Below are positions 1 through 9,159 of a stretch of 64,000 nt of DNA, piece after piece; positions within the stretch are counted from its first letter, which is position 1; each line of letters begins with the position of its first letter. The notes beneath the pieces were generated by a model. That model searched no databases and was not told the DNA's origin. It was given only the letters and a program-made list of their open reading frames with translations. This DNA comes from Chitinophaga sp. H8. GTDB lineage: Bacteria > Bacteroidota > Bacteroidia > Chitinophagales > Chitinophagaceae. The stretch is from the NCBI RefSeq assembly GCF_040567655.1, contig NZ_JBEXAC010000001.1, positions 496,001 through 560,000 on the forward strand, read 5' to 3'. The position numbers and the translations under genes were made by a program.

Positions 1-764
1 CAAACTATAACTACGCTGCTAATAAACTCATCTTCAATGATGAGCCCATGAGATCGGAAGCATTTGCATACCGCTATCGTCAGCAGGGGTATCCGATAGG
101 GCAGCAATTTGGTTATTTAATAGATGGCTTCTGGAATAATGCGGAAGAGATCGCAGCTTCAGGGCTCACTTACCAGGTAGGAGCGGGGCAACCCAGACCA
201 GGTGATCTGAAATATATTGATGTAAATAATGATAAGGTAATTGATGAAAAGGACATGGCCCCCATCCTTTATTCTCCGGTACCGCAACATACGTTTGGTG
301 GGGCGATCAGCGTCAATTACAGGAATTTTGATATCTCTCTTCTGTTTCAGGGGGTATCCAATGTTAGTAAAACATATACAGGCAATGGCATTTTTGAGAT
401 TGCGGGCGGAACCAATGTGTTTTATGATATACACCGGAATGCCTGGACACCGGAACGGGCGGCTAATGGTCAGAAAATAACCTATCCTGCATTAGGATCC
501 AGTATGAATTCCAATCATGTAGCTAACCAGTTTTTCATTTGGGATGCTTCTTATCTCAGGCTGAAAAACTTTGAGATCGGTTATTCCTTGTCAACAAAAG
601 CCATTGCCCGGATGAAATTGCAACAGCTACGTGTTTATGCCAATGCACTTAATCCAATTACATGGGACAGGATGCCAACAAAGGCATATGATCCTGAAAT
701 CAGCTGGGTATTGGCCTATCCCATCCAACGGGTGTTTAATTTCGGTATTAATGTAATCTTCTAA
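1..764 (+). CDS. SusC-family TonB-dependent receptor, C-terminal part (5' end outside window)
   Basis: The reading frame is open from base 3, so the ATG at 48 is internal and the gene starts before the window. The visible 253 or so residues are the end of an outer-membrane beta-barrel of the SusC/RagA family. They include the typical late segment with GQQFGYLIDGFW, an acidic calcium-like loop (DVNNDKVIDEKD), PQHTFGGAISVNY, and a C-terminal strand ending in an aromatic-rich FNFGINVIF. SusC proteins import oligosaccharides across the outer membrane with energy from TonB. The SusD partner starts 14 bp downstream, which fits a susC-susD pair at the head of the first PUL. The plug and signal peptide lie upstream and cannot be judged. 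Confidence 0.95.
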   Translation, partial: NYNYAANKLIFNDEPMRSEAFAYRYRQQGYPIGQQFGYLIDGFWNNAEEIAASGLTYQVGAGQPRPGDLKYIDVNNDKVIDEKDMAPILYSPVPQHTFGGAISVNYRNFDISLLFQGVSNVSKTYTGNGIFEIAGGTNVFYDIHRNAWTPERAANGQKITYPALGSSMNSNHVANQFFIWDASYLRLKNFEIGYSLSTKAIARMKLQQLRVYANALNPITWDRMPTKAYDPEISWVLAYPIQRVFNFGINVIF

Positions 765-778
765 CATTCTACGCAAGC

Positions 779-2557
779 ATGAAAAAACAAATTATCTATA
801 CGCTTATCGGAACTTTCATCCTGCTGGGAACAGGAGGATGCCGGAAATATCTTGACATTACACCAGATGGCCGTATTACAATGGGTAATGTCTGGTCTGA
901 TCCTAAAATGACGGCTGCATATCTGAATACAGCCTATCAGGCAATGACGGTAAATCAGGGAGGAGAACGTTATTTTACCTATGCATTCCTCGAAGGTATT
1001 ACAGATCTGTTTCATGATTCTGATGATCTTGAACCAGACCCTCTGGTAGCTAATATGTGGTACAGGGGAAGTCTTACTCCTTCTTATGATCCTACTCATC
1101 ATTTTGCAGCCACTAGGAATGGGGATGTTTATACCGCCTACTGGGCAGGCATCCGTTCATGTAATGTGTTTCTGAAAAACATTGATCATGCCGCAGTGGA
1201 TTATCCTGGTGACAGGGCACGCTTTAAGGCAGAAGCAAAAGTGCTTAGAGCCTGGTATTATATGCAGCTTTGCCGTAAATACGGACCTATGCCTGTTGTT
1301 AAGGAACCAATAGAAATTCAGGCAGAGTTTGCAAAATTAAAACGCCCTTCTTCTTTCCAGGAGATAGCAGATTATATGAATGAGGAATGGCAGGAGATGA
1401 AGAATGTGCAGGAATTGCCCTGGCGTATTACCCTCGCAACAGAAAAAGGAAGGATGACCAAGGCTGTAATGTTGTTATTGCGTTCCCAGGCGCAATTGTT
1501 TGCTGCAAGTCCTTTGTATAATAAGGAAAATGATCTGGGCAAATGGGAAAAAGCCAGGGATTATACTAAAGAAGGAATTGAACTGCTTTCAACGAATGGC
1601 AAATACCAGCTATATCATGACGCCTCATTGGGGGAGAGTTCATTTGAAAACTATTTTCTTACCAATCAGGATTTTAGCGCTTTCCCCCGGGATAAGGAGA
1701 CTATTATGGAAAATCAGACAACAGAATCTATGGTTAACGGTTTTGCAACGCTGATGAATGGTTTCCCTCAACGCGGTATTTCTGAAAAGGCGGGCAGTTG
1801 CCCAACACAGGAATTGGTAGACATGTTTGATATGCAGGCAACAGGATTACCGGTATTAGAACCTGCAAAACCATATCTGGATAATAAGCATCTGCAACCC
1901 AGCTATTATACTGGCTCCGGTTATGATCCGCTAAACCCATATGCAGGAAGGGATCCACGCTTTTACGCCACTGTTTTGTATAACGGTGCATATTCTCCCG
2001 GTCCGGCTGTTTTTGTTGAAACATATATTGGTGGGGCCTCTGGTTTAAAATCTACAGACAGGCGTCATACCAGGACCGGATATTACCTGCGCAAGTTTAT
2101 TAACCAGGATGTGCAAATTAATCCAGGTACTTATTGGAAAAGAATGCGGTTTGCTGAATTCTATCTGAATCTGGCAGAAGCAGAAAACGAACTTAACGGT
2201 CCTACGGAAGCGGTGAGAAAAGCAATGGAACCAATACGGACCAGGGCACATATGCCGGCTATACCTGCTGGTATTTCTTCTAAGGAGGAAATGCGGGCCT
2301 ATCTGCAAAAAGAAAGAAGCGTAGAGCTTGCATTGGAAGAACAAAGGGTATGGGATGTGAGAAGATGGAAGATATTGGATAAAACTGATAAACTGGTAAC
2401 AGGTATGAAAATCACTAAAACGGGGGAAAATACGTTTAGCTATACCCGGTTTGTAGTTGGAGAAAGACAGTCCTGGGCGGACAAATTCCTTTTATTCCCA
2501 ATTCCGGAAACAGAGATAGCGGTATTGGGGGCTACATGGCAGAACCCAGGGTGGTAA
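779..2557 (+). CDS. SusD/RagB-family glycan-binding lipoprotein
   Basis: This 592-residue protein begins with a lipoprotein signal peptide whose lipobox ends in GTGGC, so it should be anchored to the outer membrane. The body shows the SusD/RagB pattern: RSCNVFLKNID, then helical TPR-like segments (AEAKVLRAWYYMQLCRKYG), and the C-terminal LQKERSVELALEEQRVWDVRRWK followed by LFPIPETEI. SusD proteins cap the SusC barrel and bind the glycan at the surface. It follows the partial SusC by 14 bp and precedes the next lipoprotein gene by 50 bp, so the genes are probably co-transcribed. The ligand cannot be read from sequence; the GH127-type enzyme downstream makes an arabinose-containing glycan the simplest guess. 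Confidence 0.96.
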   Translation: MKKQIIYTLIGTFILLGTGGCRKYLDITPDGRITMGNVWSDPKMTAAYLNTAYQAMTVNQGGERYFTYAFLEGITDLFHDSDDLEPDPLVANMWYRGSLTPSYDPTHHFAATRNGDVYTAYWAGIRSCNVFLKNIDHAAVDYPGDRARFKAEAKVLRAWYYMQLCRKYGPMPVVKEPIEIQAEFAKLKRPSSFQEIADYMNEEWQEMKNVQELPWRITLATEKGRMTKAVMLLLRSQAQLFAASPLYNKENDLGKWEKARDYTKEGIELLSTNGKYQLYHDASLGESSFENYFLTNQDFSAFPRDKETIMENQTTESMVNGFATLMNGFPQRGISEKAGSCPTQELVDMFDMQATGLPVLEPAKPYLDNKHLQPSYYTGSGYDPLNPYAGRDPRFYATVLYNGAYSPGPAVFVETYIGGASGLKSTDRRHTRTGYYLRKFINQDVQINPGTYWKRMRFAEFYLNLAEAENELNGPTEAVRKAMEPIRTRAHMPAIPAGISSKEEMRAYLQKERSVELALEEQRVWDVRRWKILDKTDKLVTGMKITKTGENTFSYTRFVVGERQSWADKFLLFPIPETEIAVLGATWQNPGW

Positions 2558-2607
2558 TCATCATTAAGCCGATAATCATTATTTAATCATCATCAAAAAA
2601 TTAATAT

Positions 2608-3924
2608 ATGCGTGCATATAATAGAATAGCTATTGCCATAACTATGTTCTCTATTACATTAGGGAGCTGTATAAAAAAAATGGTGCCCTTACATGAGGTT
2701 AAGCCTGCTGTTACACATGAAATGGGAAAAACATTACTGAGGGACTCGGTATGGACACAAAAGGAATTCATGCTTTCCACTTTTTATGCCATAAACAATA
2801 TCGGAGATACTGCCATTTATAGAAAAATACTAAAGCAAACAAAAGAAGCCGGCCTCAACCTGGTAGAGATTACCTTTCAAAACAGGGTAATTGTAAATAT
2901 GGCACTGGACATAGCAGAATCGGAAGGTATTAAAATTCTTGCACAGGATCTGGATGCTTTCAGCGGATTCCAAACCCAGGCACCTTCTTTTACGGAAGAT
3001 ACAGTTATCAATAATATCAGCAGGTTAAGCGCTTACCAGATGCTGGAAGGCTATTATGTCTGGGATGAACCGTTTATACCGAACCTGACCCAGGCAAAAG
3101 AGTTGAATGATCTGTTTAAAGAGCATGACCCCAGCCGGTTGGCGTTTACAGTGATGCTTCCCAGTTATGGACCATATGTATGGTCAGATAGTACTTACCC
3201 TGGTTATGTAAATAACTATTTATCTACTATTAATCCTGACGTGATATCATTTAATTATTATCCGTTTCGGGAAAACCTGACATCAACTACATTGAGCACG
3301 AATGATCTCTGGAAAGATTTTGGTTATATCCGAGGGAAAGCGCTGTTAAGTAATAAACCACTATGGTATTATTTCCAGGCTGTTAGTATATCACCTGATG
3401 TAGTAAGTATTATGAACCTGGAAAGAATACGGGTACAGATGTTTGCTGCACTTGCTTATGGAGTAAAAGGATTAAGTTATTATACCAGTCACCGGGCCCT
3501 GATCGATCCTGTAACTTATGAAAAGACTCCCATGTTTAATGATTTAAAAGCGTTGAATACGGAAGTGAAAAACATAGGTAATTTTTTATTGAACAAGCAA
3601 TCAGAAAAACTCTATCATACCGGTGTGTCAACCCTAAACAGGGCCCGGTATTACCTGGATCAGTTCAGCTTATCCACTTTGCTGAATACAGCACCTAATG
3701 ACCTGATAATTGGTGTGTTTGGTGATACAGGCACGGCAAAAACACTTTTAGTTACTAACAAAAGTTTCTCTGCTGCCAAAACCGGTAATATCACCTTAAA
3801 GAGCCTTAAAAAGGTGAGTGAATTTAACAAGAGTACGGGAGCGACAACGCTGTTGTCAAATAGTACAACGTCGATTGCAATCTCATTGCCGCCAGGTGGA
3901 GCGGCATTATATATCATTGAATAA
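2608..3924 (+). CDS. lipoprotein with a TIM-barrel glycoside-hydrolase-like domain, family not assigned
   Basis: The 438-residue product has a signal peptide with lipobox LGSC near residue 21, so it is probably a membrane-anchored lipoprotein. The remainder reads like a (beta/alpha)8 glycosidase: repeated strand-helix units, an acidic motif YYVWDEPF near residue 150 that resembles an acid/base position, and DVISFNYYPF and GVKGLSYYT as later strand ends. A short beta-rich tail ending in LPPGGAALYIIE is like the C-terminal domain of many GH families. It sits between SusD and a GH127 enzyme in one PUL, which supports a role in glycan binding or hydrolysis at the cell surface. I cannot place it in a named GH family; a catalytically dead binding protein is possible. 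Confidence 0.7.
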   Translation: MRAYNRIAIAITMFSITLGSCIKKMVPLHEVKPAVTHEMGKTLLRDSVWTQKEFMLSTFYAINNIGDTAIYRKILKQTKEAGLNLVEITFQNRVIVNMALDIAESEGIKILAQDLDAFSGFQTQAPSFTEDTVINNISRLSAYQMLEGYYVWDEPFIPNLTQAKELNDLFKEHDPSRLAFTVMLPSYGPYVWSDSTYPGYVNNYLSTINPDVISFNYYPFRENLTSTTLSTNDLWKDFGYIRGKALLSNKPLWYYFQAVSISPDVVSIMNLERIRVQMFAALAYGVKGLSYYTSHRALIDPVTYEKTPMFNDLKALNTEVKNIGNFLLNKQSEKLYHTGVSTLNRARYYLDQFSLSTLLNTAPNDLIIGVFGDTGTAKTLLVTNKSFSAAKTGNITLKSLKKVSEFNKSTGATTLLSNSTTSIAISLPPGGAALYIIE

Positions 3925-3947
3925 ATATTCCGGAGAACAATTCCTAT

Positions 3948-5867
3948 GTGATGATTATACATGAAAAAATTAACAAACTTTCGATATTCCCGGTAGTATT
4001 ATTATTAGCGAATATCCTTTTTATAGCACCTGTCTTTTCACAGTCAAAGGTAAATCCGGCAGTGAGAGACGAACTCCGGGATGGACAGCCGTTGCATATC
4101 AACGGCCATCTGGGAACAAAACTGGATGCGGCTTATCAAAACCGTATCCTGTCTCAGAATGATGACCATCTTATTGCGCCTTTCCGGAGCAGAACAGAAA
4201 ATTACAGGTGGCAGACCGAGTTCTGGGGAAAGTGGTTTACTTCGGCGGTTCAGGCATATAGCTACCTGCCTCAGCAGCGGCTAAAAGCAATTTTAGACAA
4301 TACGGTACCACAACTGCTAAAAACACAAACAGCAGATGGATATATTGGCAACTATGCTGATGAGCACCGGCTTGAGCAATGGGATATCTGGGGACAAAAG
4401 TATACCCTGCTCGGGCTGCTGGCCTATTATGATTTAACACGCAATAAGCCCGCTTTAACCGCTGCTTGTAAAATGGCAGATTATTTAATAAACGAGTTGG
4501 CCCTGCGTAAAAAGTCTATAGCGCTGCAAGGAAACTATTTTGGGATGGCGGCTACTTCTATTTTGAAGCCTGTCACTATGCTCTATGAAAGAACAAATGA
4601 AAAGAAATATCTTGATTTTGCGGAAGAGATAGTACGGCAGTGGGAATTGCCTGCCGGACCAAAATTGATATCAAAAGCAGGTGTAAATGTAAGTAAAAGA
4701 TTTCCCTTTCCTGCTATAGGAGAATGGCATAAGCAGGGACAAAAGGCCTACGAGATGATGTCCTGTTATGATGGTTTGCTGGAGTTATATCGCCTTACAG
4801 GAAATAAAGTGTATAAGACCACAGTGGAAAAGGTTTGGCAGAACATTCTGGACAACGAAATTAATATTGTTGGTTCCGGCTCGGCATCTGAATGCTGGTA
4901 TGATGGAAAGCGGTTTCAGCAATTTGTAACCAAGCATGCGAATGAAACCTGTGTAACTGTAACCTGGTTAATGCTGAGTGAACAATTACTTAAGCTTACG
5001 GGAGAAGCTAAATATGCGGATGCTATTGAACGCTCTTATTATAATGCGTTGCTTGGAGCAATGACTCCTGACGGGTCTAACTGGGGAATGTATACCCCTG
5101 CAATGGGCATGAGGTCGTTAGGTTCCGATCAGTGCGGAATGGGACTAAATTGTTGTACAGCGAACGGGCCAAGAGGCCTGTTCGCTATGTTACCATTGGC
5201 AGTAATGAGTGGTGAAAACGGGATAGCCATTAATTTCTTTGCGGATGGTCTTTACAAGGTGGAGATGCCCGATAGAAAATTGGTGGAAATAACACAGGAA
5301 ACAGATTATCCGGTAAATGGAAAGGTGAACATAAAGTTACAAATGCCGGTTGCACAGGAATTCGCGCTTAAAATCCGGATACCAGCATGGAGTACACAAA
5401 ACTCATTAATAGTGAATGGGCAACCTGTCACTGTTGCTAAAGGCGGTAATTATATTTCGGTAAACAGAAAATGGATATCAGGAGATAAGATCGAACTGGA
5501 ACTCGACATGAGAGGCAGAATAGAAGAGATGGAAGGAGCCCCTGTTTACAAAGCCATTATGCGTGGTCCCCTCGTACTTGCACGGGACACAAGATGGGCA
5601 GGCAACACGGATGTTGACGAAACAATTACCCCGGTTTTAGCAAAGGATGGCACAGTACCCATGGAAGTTATAAAGCAGGGTGTGCAGGGGAATACCTGGA
5701 TATCAGTTACCATCCCCTGTCTGGTTGGTTCATGGAGATTAGGGGAAGAAGCTATACCCGTAAATCTGACCTTCAGTGACTTTTCATCGGCAGGTAATAC
5801 CTTTTCTCCGGCTTCACGTTATAGAATCTGGTTCCCGCAATTGATAGGATATGATTGGGGGGGATAA
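3948..5867 (+). CDS. GH127-family beta-L-arabinofuranosidase (DUF1680 type), exported
   Basis: The 639-residue protein carries an N-terminal signal peptide (hydrophobic segment about 12-30, then FSQS). It has the alpha/alpha-barrel pattern of the DUF1680/GH127 family: TADGYIGNYADEH, GQKYTLLGLLAYYD, and the metal and nucleophile residues. NETC gives Glu333 and Cys335, and NCCTANGPRG gives Cys402 and Cys403. In characterised GH127 enzymes the equivalent Glu and three Cys bind zinc and one Cys of the CC pair is the nucleophile; a candidate acid/base Glu lies in ASECWYD. The expected reaction releases L-arabinofuranose from beta-linked sites. GH127 relatives with other specificities exist, so the substrate is inferred. 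The last codons contain a G7 run (5857-5863) just before the stop, a spot prone to sequencing indels. Confidence 0.88.
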   Translation: MMIIHEKINKLSIFPVVLLLANILFIAPVFSQSKVNPAVRDELRDGQPLHINGHLGTKLDAAYQNRILSQNDDHLIAPFRSRTENYRWQTEFWGKWFTSAVQAYSYLPQQRLKAILDNTVPQLLKTQTADGYIGNYADEHRLEQWDIWGQKYTLLGLLAYYDLTRNKPALTAACKMADYLINELALRKKSIALQGNYFGMAATSILKPVTMLYERTNEKKYLDFAEEIVRQWELPAGPKLISKAGVNVSKRFPFPAIGEWHKQGQKAYEMMSCYDGLLELYRLTGNKVYKTTVEKVWQNILDNEINIVGSGSASECWYDGKRFQQFVTKHANETCVTVTWLMLSEQLLKLTGEAKYADAIERSYYNALLGAMTPDGSNWGMYTPAMGMRSLGSDQCGMGLNCCTANGPRGLFAMLPLAVMSGENGIAINFFADGLYKVEMPDRKLVEITQETDYPVNGKVNIKLQMPVAQEFALKIRIPAWSTQNSLIVNGQPVTVAKGGNYISVNRKWISGDKIELELDMRGRIEEMEGAPVYKAIMRGPLVLARDTRWAGNTDVDETITPVLAKDGTVPMEVIKQGVQGNTWISVTIPCLVGSWRLGEEAIPVNLTFSDFSSAGNTFSPASRYRIWFPQLIGYDWGG

Positions 5868-5930
5868 ATTCACTGTCATTGCATGGTTTTTCATAAGAAT
5901 TAGGTACCTTTTGGCCCTAAAAACACCATT

Positions 5931-6443
5931 ATGAATTTCCGTAAAGTAACCCTGACATTATCCCTTTTAAGTCTTACTGCTGTTTTGCATGCCCAGCAAA
6001 TTAAAGATGGCGAAACACTGGACCTGGATGGTATTGCTGTTACCTTTAATGTGATGAATAAGGAAACGGTAGAGGTAAAAGGCCAAAGCTATGACAGGTA
6101 TAAAGTGGTAGCTGCTGCTCAAAATAATACGGGTAAGTCGTTTAATATCCGCTTAAAGACCTACCCGGATGTGGGCAGCATTGGAGGGGGTAAAATTGTA
6201 GAATTAAATTGTCAGAATGCTACAGGAGCAAGGCTTACATCGAAGAAGCTAGACGTAAATATGGCTACGCATCAGCTAAAAGTAACCTACCTGGCAAAGA
6301 ATAATGATGGGAAATTGGTAAACAATGAAATAACAGTTCCGGCGGGGTATTTTTTTGATCCGGGACAAAAGGTAGAAAACGATGCTATTTTTATTGTTCC
6401 AAAGGGAGAAACACCACAGGTGTCTGTAAGAAAGTTGCTTTAA
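5931..6443 (+). CDS. small exported protein of unknown function
   Basis: The 170-residue protein has a clear signal peptide cut after LHAQQ near residue 22, so it should be periplasmic or secreted. The mature part is rich in beta-strand-like alternation (VTFNVMNKETVEVKG, RYKVVAAAQNN, NIRLKTYPDVGS) and has a single cysteine. No known domain is recognised. It is the last gene before a strong terminator and follows the GH127 gene by 63 bp on the same strand, so it may belong to the PUL, but the gap is the largest in this group and contains an AT-rich stretch (TACCTTTTG near 5909) that could serve as its own promoter. A carbohydrate-binding or stress-related periplasmic role would be guesswork. 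Confidence 0.75.
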   Translation: MNFRKVTLTLSLLSLTAVLHAQQIKDGETLDLDGIAVTFNVMNKETVEVKGQSYDRYKVVAAAQNNTGKSFNIRLKTYPDVGSIGGGKIVELNCQNATGARLTSKKLDVNMATHQLKVTYLAKNNDGKLVNNEITVPAGYFFDPGQKVENDAIFIVPKGETPQVSVRKLL

Positions 6444-6497
6444 TACACGCAGGAGGAGTATGTAAGATGATAATACCTCTCCGTCTGTTCAATTATT

Positions 6498-6535
6498 TAA
6501 AAACCGGCTTAAAAGTAATATTGAGCCGGTTTTTC
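6498..6535. terminator. two-way intrinsic terminator
   Basis: The arms AAACCGGCT (6501-6509) and AGCCGGTTT (6524-6532) pair perfectly around a 14-base loop. A-rich and T-rich flanks let it work in both directions. It lies between the end of the first PUL and the convergent AraC gene. Confidence 0.85.
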
Positions 6536-6601
6536 TTTGGCCCTTTGTTATGCTTTCAGCAAGCCACCGACAGTTGATATCTTCTTTTAAATACCTAGTA
6601 C

Positions 6602-7477
6602 TTACAAAATATTCTGTTTGTACTTTCTTGTATATTCCTTGGCAGTTAAACCCGTTATTAATTTAAACTGGCGATTAAAATGAGAAATATTGTTATAGCC
6701 TGTTTCATAGCAGATTTCGGTTATCGTCATTTCGTTCTTTACAAGTAGTTTGCAGGCGTTTAATATGCGGACTTCATTCAGAAATTCAGAGAAGGTTTTT
6801 TGTGTACGGGATTTAAAATACCTGCAAAAAGATGATACGGTAAGGTTGGACAGCCTGGCAATTTCTTCTACGGTAATATCATTCGCGTAATTCTTCATAA
6901 TGTAATTCATGACTTCATTAATACGCTCCGTATCAGCTGTATTAACGGAATTGACATAACCAACGCTGGAAAGCAATTCAAACTCCTCTGTACGGGCAAT
7001 GGTTTCCAGTACTTTTAAAAACAAAACAAGCCGGTCCATTTCTGTGGCTGCCACTACATCTTTAACAAGCTGAGCTATTTTTTTATGATCAGTTCCTTTT
7101 ATTAAAACACCTTGCTGGCCTTTTTGAAATAACTTTTTGATGCGTGCGCATTCCGGAAGACTAAAAAAACCTTGCCCTAAAACATCTTCCTTAAAATGGA
7201 TCACATACACATCCACAAAAAGCTCTTTGTTACCCTGGTAAAAATCATTGTCATTTTTCCATACATGTGGTAGGTTGGAGCTGATAAACATGAGGTCTCC
7301 ATCTGTAAAGTTGCCTATATGGTTGCCCATAAACCTGATCCCATAGCTTTTTTCCACAAAAATGATTTCATGTTCCGGATGATAATGCCAGGGATAATCC
7401 ATATAGGGAGTGATTTCCCGTTTCACGGTTATAGACGACGAAAATTGCGTTGGGATTTTCTCAAGCGTAGGCTGCAT
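6602..7477 (-). CDS. AraC-family transcriptional regulator with cupin sensor domain
   Basis: The 291-residue protein has an N-terminal cupin-type domain (about 20-110, with WHYHPEHEIIFV, DGDLMFISSNLPHVW) as in AraC-like sugar sensors. Its C-terminal double helix-turn-helix runs from about 185 to 285 (ITVEEIARLSNLTVSSFCRY; ITEICYETGYNNISHFNRQF). It is transcribed divergently from the MFS transporter gene with about 190 bp between the two starts, the classic layout for a local regulator of a catabolic operon. I infer that it controls the six-gene operon at 7668-15391, and possibly itself. No clear direct-repeat operator is visible in the divergent gap. The effector is unknown. Confidence 0.92.
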   Translation of the reverse strand: MQPTLEKIPTQFSSSITVKREITPYMDYPWHYHPEHEIIFVEKSYGIRFMGNHIGNFTDGDLMFISSNLPHVWKNDNDFYQGNKELFVDVYVIHFKEDVLGQGFFSLPECARIKKLFQKGQQGVLIKGTDHKKIAQLVKDVVAATEMDRLVLFLKVLETIARTEEFELLSSVGYVNSVNTADTERINEVMNYIMKNYANDITVEEIARLSNLTVSSFCRYFKSRTQKTFSEFLNEVRILNACKLLVKNEMTITEICYETGYNNISHFNRQFKLITGLTAKEYTRKYKQNIL

Positions 7478-7667
7478 GTTATACAGTTTCGTTGTAAATA
7501 AAATGAATGATACAAATTTTTAATGAAAAGGTAGTGTTATTAATAGAAAATTTAGACGTATTTATTAAACGGATATAATAATAATCTTGCTATTGAAAAT
7601 CAGGGTATGACGTTTTAGAATATGGCGGCTTGCCAATTTGTTGCATACATTTTATTGATACCAGGAA

Positions 7668-9092
7668 ATGAAAGCACTCAATAATTTCGATAAAAGGAAC
7701 CGGTTTGTATTTGGGGTAACATTGGTGGCCTCTGTGGGAGGATTTTTGTTTGGGTTTGACCTGGTGATTATTGCCGGGGCCCTGCCATTTCTGGAAAAGG
7801 ACTTTCACCTTACACCGGCGCTAAAGGGGTTTGCAGTAAGCAGTGCTATATTGGGAGCCATTGCAGGCCCATTATTTGGACTGTGGTTTACAGACAGGAT
7901 TGGAAGAAAAAAAACGATGATGGTAGCCGCTGTTTTCTTTATGTTGTCCACTGCTGGTACTGCTTTTGCCAGAGGTATTCTGGATTTTGGACTGTGGCGT
8001 TTTATGGGAGGAATCGGCATCGGTCTTGCAATGATGTCATCCCCCATTTATATTGCCGAGCTTTCTCCTCCGGAAAAGCGAGGTGTTCTGGTAAATGTTA
8101 ACCAGCTTTCTAATGTAATCGGCATTAATCTCGCTGTTATCGTAAGTTACTTTTTTTCATTTGATGATATGGGCTGGAGGTGGATGTTTGCCGCACAAGC
8201 AGTGCCCGTCTTGTTTTTAATGATGGGCCTGATGATGATCCCGGAAAGCCCCCGTTGGCTGGCTGCTAAAAAGAGATTGCCAGAGGCACTAAAAGTGCTT
8301 AAGAGAATAAATACACCCGAAGTAGCTGCGGCAGAATTAGATGCAATGCAGAAAACGCTGGAAACGGAAACGGGCGGGTTACATAACCTGATGCAGCCCG
8401 GTTTGCGAAGAGCTTTACTGGTTGGTATTATTATCATGGTCTTTTCCCAGATAAATGGAGTGAATATGATGTTACTGTATGCTCCCAGCATACTGGCCGA
8501 GGCAGGCGTTTCTGTTGGATCACATGCTATTCTGAGTTCCATTCCTATTTATGTGTTTATTTTCATTTGTACAATTGCGGCTTTTGGATTAATAAAGCGT
8601 TTTAGCAGAAGAGGGCTGCTAATTACCAGCGTGTGTGGAATGTGTGTTGCTCATTTATTAATGGCTATTAACCTTTATCTTCATTGGCCTCCGATATATA
8701 CTTTGTTTCCTATGCTGCTGGCAACAGGCGCTTTTACCCTTGGACTGGCGCCGCTAAGTTGGATAATTGTGGCTGAAATATTCCCTAACCGCAGCCGTGG
8801 CAAAGCACTGGCTATCGTTTGTTTCTTTCTGTACCTGTCTTCTTTTATAACTGCGCAGTGTTTTCCGATGCTTACCAGCTGGTTTGCCGGAAAGTATAAC
8901 AATACAGCCGGAATGTATATGGTTTTTGCCATGATTTGCCTGTCCTGTGTTGTTTTCTGTTGGAAAATGGTACCTGAAACAAAGGGGCTGAGCCTGGAAG
9001 CGATTACTTCGTTCTGGGAGAACAACACAAAATCAAATGATATAAACAGTGATCCGGTAAAAGCAGACCAGCAGGCTATTGTTTGTAAGTGA
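7668..9092 (+). CDS. MFS sugar:proton symporter (sugar porter family)
   Basis: The 474-residue protein has about twelve membrane segments and the signature motifs of the sugar porter family: FGFDLVIIAGAL in the first helix, DRIGRKK in the loop between helices 2 and 3, PESPRWLAAKKR after helix 6, and PETKGLSLE after helix 12. Family members such as XylE, GalP and AraE import pentoses or hexoses with protons across the inner membrane. It is the first gene of an operon encoding isomerase, kinase and aldolase, so it likely imports the monosaccharide (or modified sugar) that those enzymes process. Specificity cannot be read from the sequence. The start chosen is the first ATG, 190 bp from the divergent AraC start. 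Confidence 0.95.
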   Translation: MKALNNFDKRNRFVFGVTLVASVGGFLFGFDLVIIAGALPFLEKDFHLTPALKGFAVSSAILGAIAGPLFGLWFTDRIGRKKTMMVAAVFFMLSTAGTAFARGILDFGLWRFMGGIGIGLAMMSSPIYIAELSPPEKRGVLVNVNQLSNVIGINLAVIVSYFFSFDDMGWRWMFAAQAVPVLFLMMGLMMIPESPRWLAAKKRLPEALKVLKRINTPEVAAAELDAMQKTLETETGGLHNLMQPGLRRALLVGIIIMVFSQINGVNMMLLYAPSILAEAGVSVGSHAILSSIPIYVFIFICTIAAFGLIKRFSRRGLLITSVCGMCVAHLLMAINLYLHWPPIYTLFPMLLATGAFTLGLAPLSWIIVAEIFPNRSRGKALAIVCFFLYLSSFITAQCFPMLTSWFAGKYNNTAGMYMVFAMICLSCVVFCWKMVPETKGLSLEAITSFWENNTKSNDINSDPVKADQQAIVCK

Positions 9093-9159
9093 GCTTTCCT
9101 GTTGTTATCCGGATTTATATAAGGAACCTCAATTTTATTATAAAATAAAACGTATTACA

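Noticed and set aside
9079-9159. 27-residue upstream extension of the isomerase
   Set aside because: It overlaps the transporter gene and has no family-like sequence; the ATG at 9160 starts the conserved fold.
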